The notes beneath the pieces are model-generated. The model was not told the origin of the DNA, searched no databases, and saw only the letters and a list, made by a program, of their open reading frames with translations. Source: Enterobacter asburiae (GTDB lineage: Bacteria; Pseudomonadota; Gammaproteobacteria; Enterobacterales; Enterobacteriaceae). From it: a stretch of 64,000 nt of DNA. Positions 53,744 to 63,008 of the stretch are shown here, piece by piece. The DNA lies in the NCBI RefSeq assembly GCF_021440515.1, contig NZ_JAKCMV010000016.1, positions 62,001 to 126,000 of the forward strand. The letters run 5' to 3'. Within the stretch, counting starts at the first letter, position 1. Each line of letters starts with the position of its first letter. A program made the translations under genes and the position numbers.

Positions 53744-55600
53744 TTAACGGACGTTAGCGCAGGTCAGGCAGAATGCGTAACGGCTTTGCGGATCGTTAAA
53801 CGCCGCAAGCTTGTCGCTCTCTGCTTTCATGGCTTTCGCCGCCGTGGCGACCGGGGCAGGCAGATACGCCTGAAGCGCCTCCGGCAGCATGGCGCGCACG
53901 GAGCCGGACATGCTGTCCATCACCATATCCAGGAACGATGGCTCGTCCTGATAGTATTCAACGTGCCACTGTTTCAGTTTTGCCAGCTCGGCCGCTTTCG
54001 CGACGGCATCGTCAAAATCACCCAGGCTGTCGACCAGACCGTTGCTTTTCGCATCCTGACCGGTCCAGACGTGGCCCTGAGCAATCTGGTCGATCTGCTC
54101 TGGCGTCTTCTTGCGCGAGTCGGCGACCAGCGTGATAAAGCGCTTATAGCCGTTCTCAATGCTGAGCTGCATCATCTCTGACACTTCCGGCGGCAGGGAT
54201 TTGGTCACGGAGACATCCGCCAGCGGCGACGTGGCAACGCCGTCCGTATGCACGCCCAGGTAATCCAGGCTGTTCTCAACGGTGTTAATCACCCCAAAGA
54301 TGCCGATGGAGCCGGTCAGAGTGCTTGGGTTCGCCACGATGTAGTTCGCCGGCGTAGAGATCCAGTAACCGCCGGACGCGGCCATACCACCCATTGAGAC
54401 CACCACAGGCTTACCGGCGGCGCGCGCGGCGGCCAGCTCAGCGCGGATCACTTCAGAGGCGCTGACGCTGCCGCCAGGGCTGTTAACGCGCAGCACAATC
54501 GCTTTCACTTTCGGATCCAGACGCGCATCGCGGATCTGCGACGCGGTGGTATCACCGCCGACGTTACCCGGGGTTTCCTGACCGTCCATGATGGCACCGT
54601 TAGCAAACACCACGGCGACGCTGTCACCGCTGTCATCCGGTTTTTTCGTCGTGTAGTCGTACATGCTGATGGCGCTGTAGTTTTTATCCTCTTTGCTCCA
54701 GCCAAACTGTTTGGTCAGGGATTTTTCAATCTCTGCGCTGGTGCCCAGGGCATCAACCAGTTTGTTATCCAGCGCGTATTTCGCGGTATCGCCGCCGGTT
54801 TTGCGCAGACCGTCCAGCACGCCCTGCGCGCCAGGGAAGACCTGCTCTGCGGCGATCTGGCGGTTCGCGGCGATGGTGCCGAGATAGTTCTGCCACAGCT
54901 CGCCAATCCAGCGGCTGTCCGCTTCACGGGCGGCAGGAGACATGTCGTCACGGATAAACGGCTCAACGGCTGATTTATAGGTCCCAACGCGGAAGACGTG
55001 CGTGGTCACTTTCAGCTTGTCGAGCAGGGATTTGTAGTACAGGCCGTTGGTGGCGAAGCCGTGCAGATCCACGGTGCCCTGCGGGGAGAGCCAGATTTTA
55101 TTGGCGAAGCTCGCCAGGTAATATTGCCCCTGCGAATAGCTATCGCCCACGGCAATGACCGGTTTCCCGCTGTCGCGGAACTCGCGCAGGGCCTTACCGA
55201 TGTACTGCATAGACGGCTGATCGGCCCCGGCAAAATCTTTCAGATCCAGGACGATCCCGGTGATGTTGCGGTCGTCTTTGGCCTTACGGATGGTGTCGAC
55301 GATATCGAACAGGGAATTTTCCTGTAGGCGATCGGAGGTGGCACCAAACAGCTGGCGGCCAATCACGCCCAGACGGTTGCTGGTGGAGGGTTTGTCAACA
55401 ATCACCCCGGTGATATCCAGCAGCAGCGCGCCACGGGTGGCGTGTTGCGCCTGGCTGGAGCTGCTGATGTGCATCCAGATGCCAGCGCAAACCAGAACCA
55501 GGAAGATGAAAAAGATGTTCATCACCAGGTTGCGGACGAAGTTAAGCAGTCGCCACGTCCATTTAAAGAAACCGGCAAAGATTCGCCAAAGGGTTCGCAT
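53744..55600 (-). CDS. sppA: Signal peptide peptidase SppA (protease IV)
   Basis: SppA digests cleaved signal peptides in the inner membrane. It has 618 residues, identical in length to E. coli, with one N-terminal membrane anchor (about 20-45) and two tandem ClpP-like domains. The Ser/Lys dyad is visible as the Lys in [12 protein letters not shown] and the Ser in [10 protein letters not shown], near residues 209 and 409 as in E. coli. It is divergent from ydjA. Confidence 0.96.
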   Translation of the reverse strand: MRTLWRIFAGFFKWTWRLLNFVRNLVMNIFFIFLVLVCAGIWMHISSSSQAQHATRGALLLDITGVIVDKPSTSNRLGVIGRQLFGATSDRLQENSLFDIVDTIRKAKDDRNITGIVLDLKDFAGADQPSMQYIGKALREFRDSGKPVIAVGDSYSQGQYYLASFANKIWLSPQGTVDLHGFATNGLYYKSLLDKLKVTTHVFRVGTYKSAVEPFIRDDMSPAAREADSRWIGELWQNYLGTIAANRQIAAEQVFPGAQGVLDGLRKTGGDTAKYALDNKLVDALGTSAEIEKSLTKQFGWSKEDKNYSAISMYDYTTKKPDDSGDSVAVVFANGAIMDGQETPGNVGGDTTASQIRDARLDPKVKAIVLRVNSPGGSVSASEVIRAELAAARAAGKPVVVSMGGMAASGGYWISTPANYIVANPSTLTGSIGIFGVINTVENSLDYLGVHTDGVATSPLADVSVTKSLPPEVSEMMQLSIENGYKRFITLVADSRKKTPEQIDQIAQGHVWTGQDAKSNGLVDSLGDFDDAVAKAAELAKLKQWHVEYYQDEPSFLDMVMDSMSGSVRAMLPEALQAYLPAPVATAAKAMKAESDKLAAFNDPQSRYAFCLTCANVR

Positions 55601-55769
55601 GTATTCTCCCTAAACCAGAAAATGACTGTATCCGTCGTCGGTGGACGGCAATGTGGAGGTTATCGTAATGACCCAACCGCCACTTGTCAGCAGGAATCGC
55701 CCGCCGCGCTGTAACAAATTCTGCTGTCGTGTTAATTTTGTGAGTAAATTTCAAGACAGGAGTTAACCA

Positions 55770-56321
55770 ATGGATGCACTTGAACTGCTTGTTAACCGTC
55801 GTAGCGCTTCCCGTCTGGCCGAGCCTGCGCCTGCGGGCGAGCAGCTGGAAAACATTCTGCGCGCCGGACTGCGCGCGCCGGATCACGGCACGCTCCAGCC
55901 GTGGCATTTCTTTATTATTGAAAACGATGGCCGCGAGCGCTTCAGCGCGCTGCTGGAGCAGGGCGCGATTGCCGCCGGACAGGATGAAAAAGGGATCGAC
56001 AAGGCCCGCAACGCGCCGTTTCGCGCGCCGATGATCATCGCCGTGGTGGCAAAATGCCAGGCCGACCATAAGGTGCCGGTGTGGGAGCAGGAGATGTCCG
56101 CAGGCTGCGCGGTGATGGCGATGCAGATGGCCGCCGTCGCGCAGGGCTTCAACGGCATCTGGCGCACCGGGCCGCTCACCGACAGCCCGGCGGTGCGTGA
56201 AGGCCTGTCGTGCGGCGAGCACGATAAAATCGTTGGTTTCCTCTATCTCGGCACGCCGCAGCTTAAGGCCTCCAGCACCATCAGCGTGCCGGACACGTCG
56301 CCTTTCATCAGCCGTTTGTAA
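55770..56321 (+). CDS. ydjA: Nitroreductase-family flavoprotein YdjA
   Basis: YdjA is a small FMN-dependent nitroreductase-family oxidoreductase whose natural substrate is undefined. It has 183 residues, the E. coli length, starting [16 protein letters not shown], with the FMN-phosphate-binding arginines near the start and the GAAxxNxxLA-like helix ([14 protein letters not shown]). It precedes selD and may be co-transcribed with it. Confidence 0.93.
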   Translation: MDALELLVNRRSASRLAEPAPAGEQLENILRAGLRAPDHGTLQPWHFFIIENDGRERFSALLEQGAIAAGQDEKGIDKARNAPFRAPMIIAVVAKCQADHKVPVWEQEMSAGCAVMAMQMAAVAQGFNGIWRTGPLTDSPAVREGLSCGEHDKIVGFLYLGTPQLKASSTISVPDTSPFISRL

Positions 56322-56334
56322 GAACGCGCGCTAA

Positions 56335-56375
56335 ACTGTCTGGATTCTGAGCATCCGCCGCAGAATTCAGACAGT
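56335..56375 (+). terminator. Long hairpin in the ydjA-selD gap
   Basis: 15-nt arms (56335-56349 and 56361-56375) pair with a single mismatch around an 11-nt loop. No T-run follows, so it may be an mRNA processing or attenuation structure rather than a simple terminator. Confidence 0.45.
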
Positions 56376-56437
56376 CATACTTACCTCTTTATGGAATGAG
56401 CGCTACCATAGCGCGATTGTGATATCAGGAGATGTTC

Positions 56438-57481
56438 ATGAGCGAGCAAACCATTCGTTTAACGCAATACAGCCACGGAGCCGGTTGCGGTTGTAAAATT
56501 TCCCCGAAAGTGCTGGAAACCATCCTGCACAGCGAACAGGCGAAGTTTGTCGACCCGAACCTGCTTGTCGGTAACGAAACGCGTGACGATGCAGCGGTTT
56601 ATGACTTAGGTAACGGCACCAGCATTATCAGCACCACCGACTTCTTTATGCCGATTGTCGATAACCCGTTCGACTTCGGTCGTATTGCGGCCACCAACGC
56701 CATCAGCGATATCTTCGCGATGGGCGGCAAGCCGATCATGGCGATTGCGATTCTGGGCTGGCCGATCAACACCCTGGCCCCGGAAATCGCCCGCGACGTG
56801 ATTGAAGGCGGGCGCTTTGCCTGCCAGCAGGCAGGCATTGCCCTCGCAGGCGGCCACTCCATCGATGCCCCTGAGCCTATCTTTGGCCTCGCCGTCACCG
56901 GCGTGGTGCCGACCGAGCGCGTGAAGCGCAACAGCACGGCGCAGGCGGGCTGCAAGCTGTATCTCACCAAGCCGCTCGGCATTGGCGTTCTCACCACCGC
57001 CGAGAAAAAATCCCTGCTCAAACCGGAACACGTGGGCCTGGCAACGGAAGTGATGTGCCAGATGAACCTCGCGGGCGCGGCGTTTGCCAATATCGACGGC
57101 GTGAAGGCGATGACCGACGTCACCGGCTTTGGCCTGCTCGGCCACCTGTCCGAGGTGTGCCAGGGCGCGGGCGTACAGGCGCAGGTCTGCTATGAGGCGA
57201 TCCCAAAACTGCCGGGCGTGGAAGAGTACATCGCGCAGGGCGCCGTTCCCGGCGGCACGCAGCGCAACTTCGCGAGCTACGGCCACCTGATGGGCGAGAT
57301 GCCGGAAGCGTGGCGCAACCTGCTGTGCGATCCGCAAACCTCCGGCGGCCTGCTGCTGGCGGTCACCCCTGAGGCGGAAGCCGACGTTCAGGCGGCGGCC
57401 GCTGAGTTTGGTATTACCCTGACGGCCATCGGCGAGCTGGTGACGGCGCGCGGTGGACGTCCGATGATTGAGATCCGTTAA
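56438..57481 (+). CDS. selD: Selenophosphate synthetase SelD
   Basis: SelD makes selenophosphate from selenide and ATP for selenocysteine and seleno-tRNA synthesis. The start at 56438 ([10 protein letters not shown]), with AGGAG six bases upstream, gives 347 residues as in E. coli. The catalytic Cys17 and Lys20 are in GAGCGCK, so this is the Cys, not the selenocysteine, form. Glycine-rich ATP loops follow. It is directly followed, 4 bp later, by topB. Confidence 0.97.
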   Translation: MSEQTIRLTQYSHGAGCGCKISPKVLETILHSEQAKFVDPNLLVGNETRDDAAVYDLGNGTSIISTTDFFMPIVDNPFDFGRIAATNAISDIFAMGGKPIMAIAILGWPINTLAPEIARDVIEGGRFACQQAGIALAGGHSIDAPEPIFGLAVTGVVPTERVKRNSTAQAGCKLYLTKPLGIGVLTTAEKKSLLKPEHVGLATEVMCQMNLAGAAFANIDGVKAMTDVTGFGLLGHLSEVCQGAGVQAQVCYEAIPKLPGVEEYIAQGAVPGGTQRNFASYGHLMGEMPEAWRNLLCDPQTSGGLLLAVTPEAEADVQAAAAEFGITLTAIGELVTARGGRPMIEIR

Positions 57482-57485
57482 CTCG

Positions 57486-59396
57486 ATGCGGTTGTTTATT
57501 GCCGAAAAGCCGAGCCTGGCGCGCGCCATTGCCGATGTGCTGCCAAAGCCGCATCGCAAGGGCGACGGCTTTATCGAGTGCGGTAACGGACAGGTGGTGA
57601 CCTGGTGTATCGGTCACCTGCTTGAGCAGGCGCAGCCGGATGTTTACGACAGCCGCTACGCCCGCTGGAACCTCAACGATTTGCCTATCGTGCCGGAAAA
57701 ATGGCGGTTGCAGCCGCGTCCGTCGGTCACCAAACAGCTCAACGTCATTAAGCGCTTTCTGCACGAGGCGTCTGAAGTCATTCACGCGGGTGACCCGGAC
57801 AGAGAGGGGCAGCTGCTGGTGGACGAGGTGCTGGATTATCTGGAGCTCGCCCCCGAAAAGCGCCAGCAGGTGCAGCGCTGCCTGATTAACGATCTCAACC
57901 CGCAGGCCGTGGAGCGCGCTATTTCCCGCCTTCGCGCCAACAGCGAGTTTATCCCGCTGTGCGTGTCGGCGCTGGCGCGCGCGCGCGCCGACTGGCTTTA
58001 CGGCATCAACATGACCCGCGCCTACACCATTCTGGGGCGTAACGCGGGCTATCAGGGCGTGTTATCGGTCGGTCGCGTTCAGACCCCGGTGCTGGGGCTG
58101 GTGGTGCGTCGCGATGAAGAGATCGAAAACTTCGTCGCCAAAGACTTCTTTGAGGTGAAAGCGCATATCATCACGCCAAAGGACGAGCGTTTTACCGCCA
58201 CCTGGCAGCCCAGCGACGCCTGCGAGTCGTATCAGGATGAAGAGGGAAGGCTGCTGCACCGCCCGCTGGCGGAGCATGTGGTCAACCGCATTACCGGCCA
58301 GCCTGCGATTGTCACCAGCTATAACGATAAACGGGAATCAGAACCCGCGCCGCTGCCGTTTTCCCTCTCCGCGTTGCAGATTGAGGCCGCCAAACGCTTC
58401 GGCCTGAGCGCGCAGAACGTGCTCGATATCTGCCAGAAGCTTTACGAAACCCACAAGCTCATTACCTATCCGCGTTCCGACAGCCGCTATCTGCCGGAAG
58501 AGCACTTTGCCGGACGCCACTCGGTGATGAACGCTATCGGCGTTCACGCCCCGGATCTGCTCCCGCAGCCGGCGGTGAACCCGGACACCCATAACCGCTG
58601 CTGGGATGATAAAAAGGTGGATGCCCACCATGCGATCATCCCGACCGCTCGCGCCAGCAAGGTTAACCTGACGGAAAACGAATCGAAGGTGTACAACCTC
58701 GTGGCGCGTCAGTACCTGATGCAGTTCTGCCCGGACGCGGTGTTCCGTAAATGCGTCATCGAGCTTGAAATTGCCAAAGGCAAGTTTGTCGCCAAAGCGC
58801 GTTTCCTCGCCGAGGCGGGCTGGCGCACGCTGCTCGGCAACAAAGAGCGCGACGAAGAGAACGACGGCACGCCGCTGCCGGTGGTGGCAAAAGACGACGA
58901 GCTGCTGTGTGAAAAGGGCGAGGTGATTGAGCGTCAAACCCAGCCGCCGCGCCATTTCACCGACGCCACGCTGCTGTCGGCCATGACCGGGATTGCGCGG
59001 TTTGTGCAGGATAAAGATCTGAAGAAGATCCTGCGCGCTACCGACGGCCTCGGCACCGAAGCAACCCGCGCGGGGATCATCGAATTGCTGTTCAAGCGTG
59101 GATTCCTGGAGAAAAAAGGGCGCTACATTCACTCGACCGAGCCGGGACGCGCATTAATTCATTCGCTGCCGGAGCTGGCCGCCCGACCGGACATGACGGC
59201 GCACTGGGAATCGGTGCTGACACAAATCAGCGAAAAGCAGTGCCGTTATCAGGACTTTATGCAGCCGCTGGTGGGAACGCTCTACCAGCTGATCGATCAG
59301 GCGCGCAGCACGCCGGTGAAGCAGTTCAGAGGAATGGTGGCACCAGGCGGCGCGAAGAAACCGTTTAAAAAGAAAAAGCGCGTTGCCGCGTCTTAA
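57486..59396 (+). CDS. topB: DNA topoisomerase III TopB
   Basis: TopB is a type IA topoisomerase that decatenates replication intermediates. The start at 57486 ([10 protein letters not shown]) gives 636 residues against 653 in E. coli. The toprim motifs ([21 protein letters not shown]) and the active-site Tyr in [11 protein letters not shown] are intact. The last residues form a short lysine-rich tail ([13 protein letters not shown]), shorter than the E. coli tail. It lies 4 bp after selD, so it is translationally coupled. Confidence 0.96.
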   Translation: MRLFIAEKPSLARAIADVLPKPHRKGDGFIECGNGQVVTWCIGHLLEQAQPDVYDSRYARWNLNDLPIVPEKWRLQPRPSVTKQLNVIKRFLHEASEVIHAGDPDREGQLLVDEVLDYLELAPEKRQQVQRCLINDLNPQAVERAISRLRANSEFIPLCVSALARARADWLYGINMTRAYTILGRNAGYQGVLSVGRVQTPVLGLVVRRDEEIENFVAKDFFEVKAHIITPKDERFTATWQPSDACESYQDEEGRLLHRPLAEHVVNRITGQPAIVTSYNDKRESEPAPLPFSLSALQIEAAKRFGLSAQNVLDICQKLYETHKLITYPRSDSRYLPEEHFAGRHSVMNAIGVHAPDLLPQPAVNPDTHNRCWDDKKVDAHHAIIPTARASKVNLTENESKVYNLVARQYLMQFCPDAVFRKCVIELEIAKGKFVAKARFLAEAGWRTLLGNKERDEENDGTPLPVVAKDDELLCEKGEVIERQTQPPRHFTDATLLSAMTGIARFVQDKDLKKILRATDGLGTEATRAGIIELLFKRGFLEKKGRYIHSTEPGRALIHSLPELAARPDMTAHWESVLTQISEKQCRYQDFMQPLVGTLYQLIDQARSTPVKQFRGMVAPGGAKKPFKKKKRVAAS

Positions 59397-59420
59397 ATCA
59401 TAAATTCATGCCTGAAAAAT

Positions 59421-59451
59421 GCCCGGTGGCGCTAACGCTTACCGGGCCTAC
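59421..59451 (+). repeat. REP element after topB
   Basis: GCCCGGTGGCGCTAACGC followed by TTACCGGGCCTAC is one REP unit, between the convergent genes topB and gdhA. Confidence 0.8.
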
Positions 59452-59463
59452 ATAGAGCCTCCG

Positions 59464-59500
59464 TGAGAGAGGGCCGGGGTGAGGGCACCCGACCGCACGG
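59464..59500 (-). repeat. C-rich gene-end repeat at the 3' end of gdhA
   Basis: On the minus strand this reads CCCTCACCCCGGCCCTCTC inside outer arms CCGTGCGG / ACGG. It differs by one base from the repeat after potD (10433). A small GGGTG/CACCC hairpin is embedded. It probably ends the gdhA message. Confidence 0.5.
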
Positions 59501-59507
59501 TAAAAAC

Positions 59508-60851
59508 TTAAATCACACCCTGACCAATCATCGCATCCGCCACCTTCACGAACCCGGCGATATTCGCACCGCGCACGTAGTTGGTCTGCTGCGCGTCGCC
59601 GCCGTACTCCACGCAGGCGTGGTGGATATCCAGCATGATGTGGTGCAGACGCGCGTCCACTTTCTCTGCTTTCCAGCCCAGACGCGCGGCGTTTTGCGCC
59701 ATCTCAAGCCCGGAGGTCGCCACGCCGCCGGCGTTGGCCGCTTTACCCGGTGCAAACAGCACGCCCGCCTCGAGGAACAGATCCGTCGCTTCGATGGTGG
59801 TTGGCATGTTCGCCCCTTCGGCTACCGCCTTCACGCCGTTGGAAATCAGCGTGCGCGCGGCCTCTGCGTCCAGCTCGTTCTGGGTGGCGCACGGCAGGGC
59901 GATATCCACCGGCACGCCCCACGGCTGCTTGCCTTCCAGGTAGGTCAGACCAAACTCGCGGGCGTAATCCGCCACGCGGCCGTCGCGGCTGGCTTTGATT
60001 TCGCACAGGCGCGCCAGTTTTTCGGCGGTGAAGCCGGCTTCGTCCACCACGGTGCCGCTGGAGTCAGAGGCGGTCACCACGCGGGCTCCAAACTGCATCG
60101 CTTTTTCAATCGCGTACTGCGCCACGTTGCCGGAGCCGGAAACCGCCACGCGCATCCCTTCAAAGCTCAGGCCGTGACGCTTGAGCATTGCCTCGGTGAA
60201 ATAGACCAGACCGTAGCCGGTCGCTTCCGGGCGGATCAGGCTGCCGCCAAACGAAAGACCTTTACCGGTGAATACGCAGGCGCTGTTGTTGGAGAGCTTT
60301 TTCATCATCCCGGCCATAAAGCCCACTTCGCGACCGCCCACGCCGATATCGCCTGCCGGAACGTCGGTGTCCGGACCAAGATGGCGATACAGCTCGGTCA
60401 TCAGCGCCTGGCAGAAGCGCATCACTTCGCCTTCGCTTTTGCCCTTCGGATCGAAGTCGCTGCCGCCTTTACCGCCGCCCATTGGCAGGGTGGTGAGCGC
60501 GTTTTTAAAGGTCTGCTCAAAGCCGAGGAATTTCAGAATCGATAAATTCACGGACGGGTGGAAGCGCATACCGCCCTTAAACGGCCCAATCGCCGAGTTG
60601 AACTGCACGCGCCAGGCGCGGTTAACCTGCACCTGATTGCGGTCGTCGACCCAGGTCACGCGGAACTGGATCACGCGCTCTGGCTCCACCAGTCGCTCTA
60701 GCAGCGACATCTGACGATAGCGCGGGTTTTCTTCAAGGAACGGCCACAGGGTAGTCATGACCTCGCGCACCGCCTGAGCAAATTCGCTCTGGTGCGGGTC
60801 GCGCTGTTGAACGTGGGCAAGGAAAGTTTCCAGAGAGCGTGTCTGATCCAT
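59508..60851 (-). CDS. gdhA: NADP-specific glutamate dehydrogenase GdhA
   Basis: GdhA makes glutamate from 2-oxoglutarate and ammonia with NADPH. It has 447 residues as in E. coli. The catalytic Lys region GGGKGGSDFDPKG and the dinucleotide fold (VAVSGSGNVAQYA) are intact. It is monocistronic, convergent with topB and divergent from ynjH. The E. coli ynjI gene is absent from the gdhA-topB gap. Confidence 0.97.
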   Translation of the reverse strand: MDQTRSLETFLAHVQQRDPHQSEFAQAVREVMTTLWPFLEENPRYRQMSLLERLVEPERVIQFRVTWVDDRNQVQVNRAWRVQFNSAIGPFKGGMRFHPSVNLSILKFLGFEQTFKNALTTLPMGGGKGGSDFDPKGKSEGEVMRFCQALMTELYRHLGPDTDVPAGDIGVGGREVGFMAGMMKKLSNNSACVFTGKGLSFGGSLIRPEATGYGLVYFTEAMLKRHGLSFEGMRVAVSGSGNVAQYAIEKAMQFGARVVTASDSSGTVVDEAGFTAEKLARLCEIKASRDGRVADYAREFGLTYLEGKQPWGVPVDIALPCATQNELDAEAARTLISNGVKAVAEGANMPTTIEATDLFLEAGVLFAPGKAANAGGVATSGLEMAQNAARLGWKAEKVDARLHHIMLDIHHACVEYGGDAQQTNYVRGANIAGFVKVADAMIGQGVI

Positions 60852-61077
60852 AGATATAAGAACCTCTTATGTTTTTTATGTGTGTTGCGTAGTCGATTTA
60901 TGCTGTTTTTTCGACTATATCACCCGCACTACTTTGTGAAGCAAGCGGAAATTTCGCCCTAAAGTGAAATTCATCATAACGCCCGGGTCATAACGAAAAA
61001 CGATGACGCGAGAAATTTAAGTTCCTGGCAGGATTACCGTTATAGTCATTATCAGAAGACAACAGAAAGAGAACGCT

Positions 61078-61350
61078 ATGAACCGCTATGTGACGATCGC
61101 ACTACTTGCTCTGGTATCCGCAGGGGCCCAGGCCGACCGCATTCGCCCGGATGTCGAGGTGAATGTCCCGCCGGAAGTATTCAGCACCGGCGGGCAACGT
61201 TCGCAGCCCTGCAATCAGTGCTGTATTTATCAGGATCAGAACTATTCAGAAGGGGCGGTGGTAAAAGCCGACGGCGTGCTGTTGCAGTGTCAGCGGGATG
61301 AGAAAACCATCAGCACGAATCCGCTGGTCTGGCGTCGCGTAAGAGGATAA
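61078..61350 (+). CDS. ynjH: DUF1496 periplasmic protein YnjH
   Basis: A small exported protein of unknown function, 90 residues as in E. coli. The signal peptide ends GAQA-DR. The mature part has the conserved RPDVEVNVPPEVF and a cysteine cluster (PCNQCCIYQDQNY and LLQCQRD). Its 3' end overlaps nudG by 41 bp, tail to tail. Confidence 0.92.
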   Translation: MNRYVTIALLALVSAGAQADRIRPDVEVNVPPEVFSTGGQRSQPCNQCCIYQDQNYSEGAVVKADGVLLQCQRDEKTISTNPLVWRRVRG

Positions 61351-61726
61351 AGGCGTTCAGCAGGGGGATATCCGCAGGCGCTAATGCGTAAGTTAGCGCC
61401 TCTTGCGGCGAGCACCACACCAGCGCGCTGTGGTAATGCGCCGTGACCTCGCCGCGAAAGTCCGGCACGTGCCAGGCGTGAAGATGAATCAGCCGCTGCG
61501 ACACTTCCCGCTGATGGCTGGCGACGTAGCGCCCGGGGCTGGCATCTATGCCTAACTCTTCGCGCAGCTCCCGGACAAGCGCCTGCGGCTGGGTCTCTCC
61601 GGCTTCGACTTTCCCACCCGCAAATTCCCACAGTCCGGGCTGGTCGGCGTGAGCCGGGCGCTGTGCCAGTAAAATTTTGCCATCCCGTTCAATAATGGCG
61701 GCCACAACATCGATAGTTTTCAGCAT
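61310..61726 (-). CDS. nudG: Nudix pyrimidine pyrophosphohydrolase NudG
   Basis: NudG hydrolyses CTP, dCTP and oxidised pyrimidine nucleotides such as 5-hydroxy-dCTP. The ATG at 61726 gives 138 residues against 135 in E. coli. An upstream TTG is less likely. The Nudix box GGKVEAGETQPQALVRELRE with ELGI following is complete. The 3' end overlaps ynjH by 41 bp. Confidence 0.93.
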   Translation of the reverse strand: MLKTIDVVAAIIERDGKILLAQRPAHADQPGLWEFAGGKVEAGETQPQALVRELREELGIDASPGRYVASHQREVSQRLIHLHAWHVPDFRGEVTAHYHSALVWCSPQEALTYALAPADIPLLNAFILLRDARPADSC

Positions 61727-61801
61727 GGTTATCAATACTTGCTCGCAAAAAACGACATATTATCTTGCCCTTTCAAAGAGTCCAGCCATCAGGAGAGTCC
61801 G

Positions 61802-62371
61802 GTGAAAGAGACACCCGCCTGGGTAGCCCCCGTCAAAAGCCTGCCCGCCAGTTTAAAACCTATCGCCGCCATGCAGAAAAAACACTTTGGTGCCGTGCTC
61901 AATCCCACCCGCTGGTGGGGGCGAATGCCGCGCCTGTTCTGGCTGGTGGCGCTGTTTGTCGGCTTTCTTGAGCGCCGCCATGCGCGCCTGAGCCCGGTGT
62001 TGCGTTCGCTGTTAATGACCCGCGTATCGCAGCTCTGCCGCTGCGATTTTTGCATTGATGCCAACAGCCTGCGTCTGGCCGAGCGCAGCGGTGCGCTGGA
62101 TAAAGTGCAGGCGGTCAGCCGCTGGCAGGAGGCCACGCTTTTCACCGACGAAGAGCGCGTGGCGCTGGCCTATGCCGAGGCCGTGACCGCCACGCCGCCG
62201 AAGGTGGATGAGGCGTTAAAAACGGCGTTAAAACGGCACTTTACCGAAGACGTGATTACCGAAATGACCGCGCTGATTGCGTTTCAGAACTTATCCGCGC
62301 GGTTTAACGCGGCGCTGGATATTCCGGCCCAGGGGCTGTGCGCCACCTTCAAAGAGAAACCGCATGTTTGA
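61802..62371 (+). CDS. Carboxymuconolactone decarboxylase/AhpD-like protein
   Basis: A 189-residue helical protein with the AhpD/CMD-type motif: cysteines in LCRCDFCIDANSLRLA, where the equivalent of the redox CxxC is CDFC preceded by another Cys. The proton-relay His of classical AhpD is replaced by Asn in DANS. GTG 61802 is chosen because AGGAG lies six bases before it. The open frame upstream uses TTG and lacks a ribosome-binding site. Its stop overlaps the ynjF start by 8 nt, so it is translated with ynjF. It is not found between nudG and ynjF in E. coli. Confidence 0.75.
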   Translation: MKETPAWVAPVKSLPASLKPIAAMQKKHFGAVLNPTRWWGRMPRLFWLVALFVGFLERRHARLSPVLRSLLMTRVSQLCRCDFCIDANSLRLAERSGALDKVQAVSRWQEATLFTDEERVALAYAEAVTATPPKVDEALKTALKRHFTEDVITEMTALIAFQNLSARFNAALDIPAQGLCATFKEKPHV

Positions 62372-63008
62372 TAAGCATCTGCATCCGCGCCTGAAACCTG
62401 CTTTAAACCAGATCGCGGCGGCGCTGGATAAGCCCTGCATCACCCCCGACGGCCTGACCCTCGCCGGCTTTGCCGTCGGCGTGCTGGCGCTGCCTTTTCT
62501 GGCGCTCGGCTGGTATACGGCGGCGCTGGTGGCGATCGTGATTAACCGCCTGCTGGATGGCCTGGACGGGGCGCTGGCGCGTCGGCGCGGGCTGAGTGAT
62601 GCGGGGGGATTTTTAGATATCGCGCTCGATTTCCTCTTCTACGCGCTGGTGCCGTTCGGCTTTGCGCTGGCAATGCCGGGTGAAAACGCGCTGGCCGCCG
62701 CGTGGCTGCTGTTTGCGTTTATCGGCACCGGAAGCAGCTTTCTGGCTTTTGCGGCGCTGGCGGCGAAGCACGATATCGATAATCCGGGCTACGCGCACAA
62801 GTCGTTTTATTACATCGGAGGGCTGACGGAAGGGACGGAAACGATCGTGATGTTCGTGCTGTGCTGCCTGTTCCCGGCGTACTTCGTGTGGTTTGCGTGG
62901 GTGTTTGGCGCGTTGTGCTGGCTGACCACCGCAACGCGCATCTGGAGCGGGTATGTGACGCTTAAATATTCCCTCGCCCCAAAGGGGAGAGGGGATGACA
63001 TCACTTAA
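62364..63008 (+). CDS. ynjF: CDP-alcohol phosphatidyltransferase family protein YnjF
   Basis: YnjF is a membrane protein of the CDP-alcohol phosphatidyltransferase family. Its substrates are unknown. The start at 62364 gives 214 residues against 206 in E. coli. The family signature DG-x2-DG-x2-AR-x8-G-x3-D is present: DGLDGALARRRGLSDAGGFLDIALD. Several membrane helices follow. The C-terminal tail (YSLAPKGRGDDIT) is encoded by a C-rich hairpin repeat rather than by the ancestral tail. The stop overlaps the ynjE stop by 3 bp. Confidence 0.93.
   Translation: MFDKHLHPRLKPALNQIAAALDKPCITPDGLTLAGFAVGVLALPFLALGWYTAALVAIVINRLLDGLDGALARRRGLSDAGGFLDIALDFLFYALVPFGFALAMPGENALAAAWLLFAFIGTGSSFLAFAALAAKHDIDNPGYAHKSFYYIGGLTEGTETIVMFVLCCLFPAYFVWFAWVFGALCWLTTATRIWSGYVTLKYSLAPKGRGDDIT
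62971..62993. repeat. C-rich hairpin repeat inside the 3' end of ynjF
   Basis: CCCTCGCCCC / GGGGAGAGGG with an AAA loop matches the potD terminator repeat at 21 of 23 positions. Here it lies within the reading frame, encoding part of the C-terminal tail. Confidence 0.65.

Noticed and set aside
56438-57481. Selenocysteine-containing SelD
   Set aside because: The catalytic position is an ordinary Cys codon in GAGCGCK; no in-frame TGA is present.
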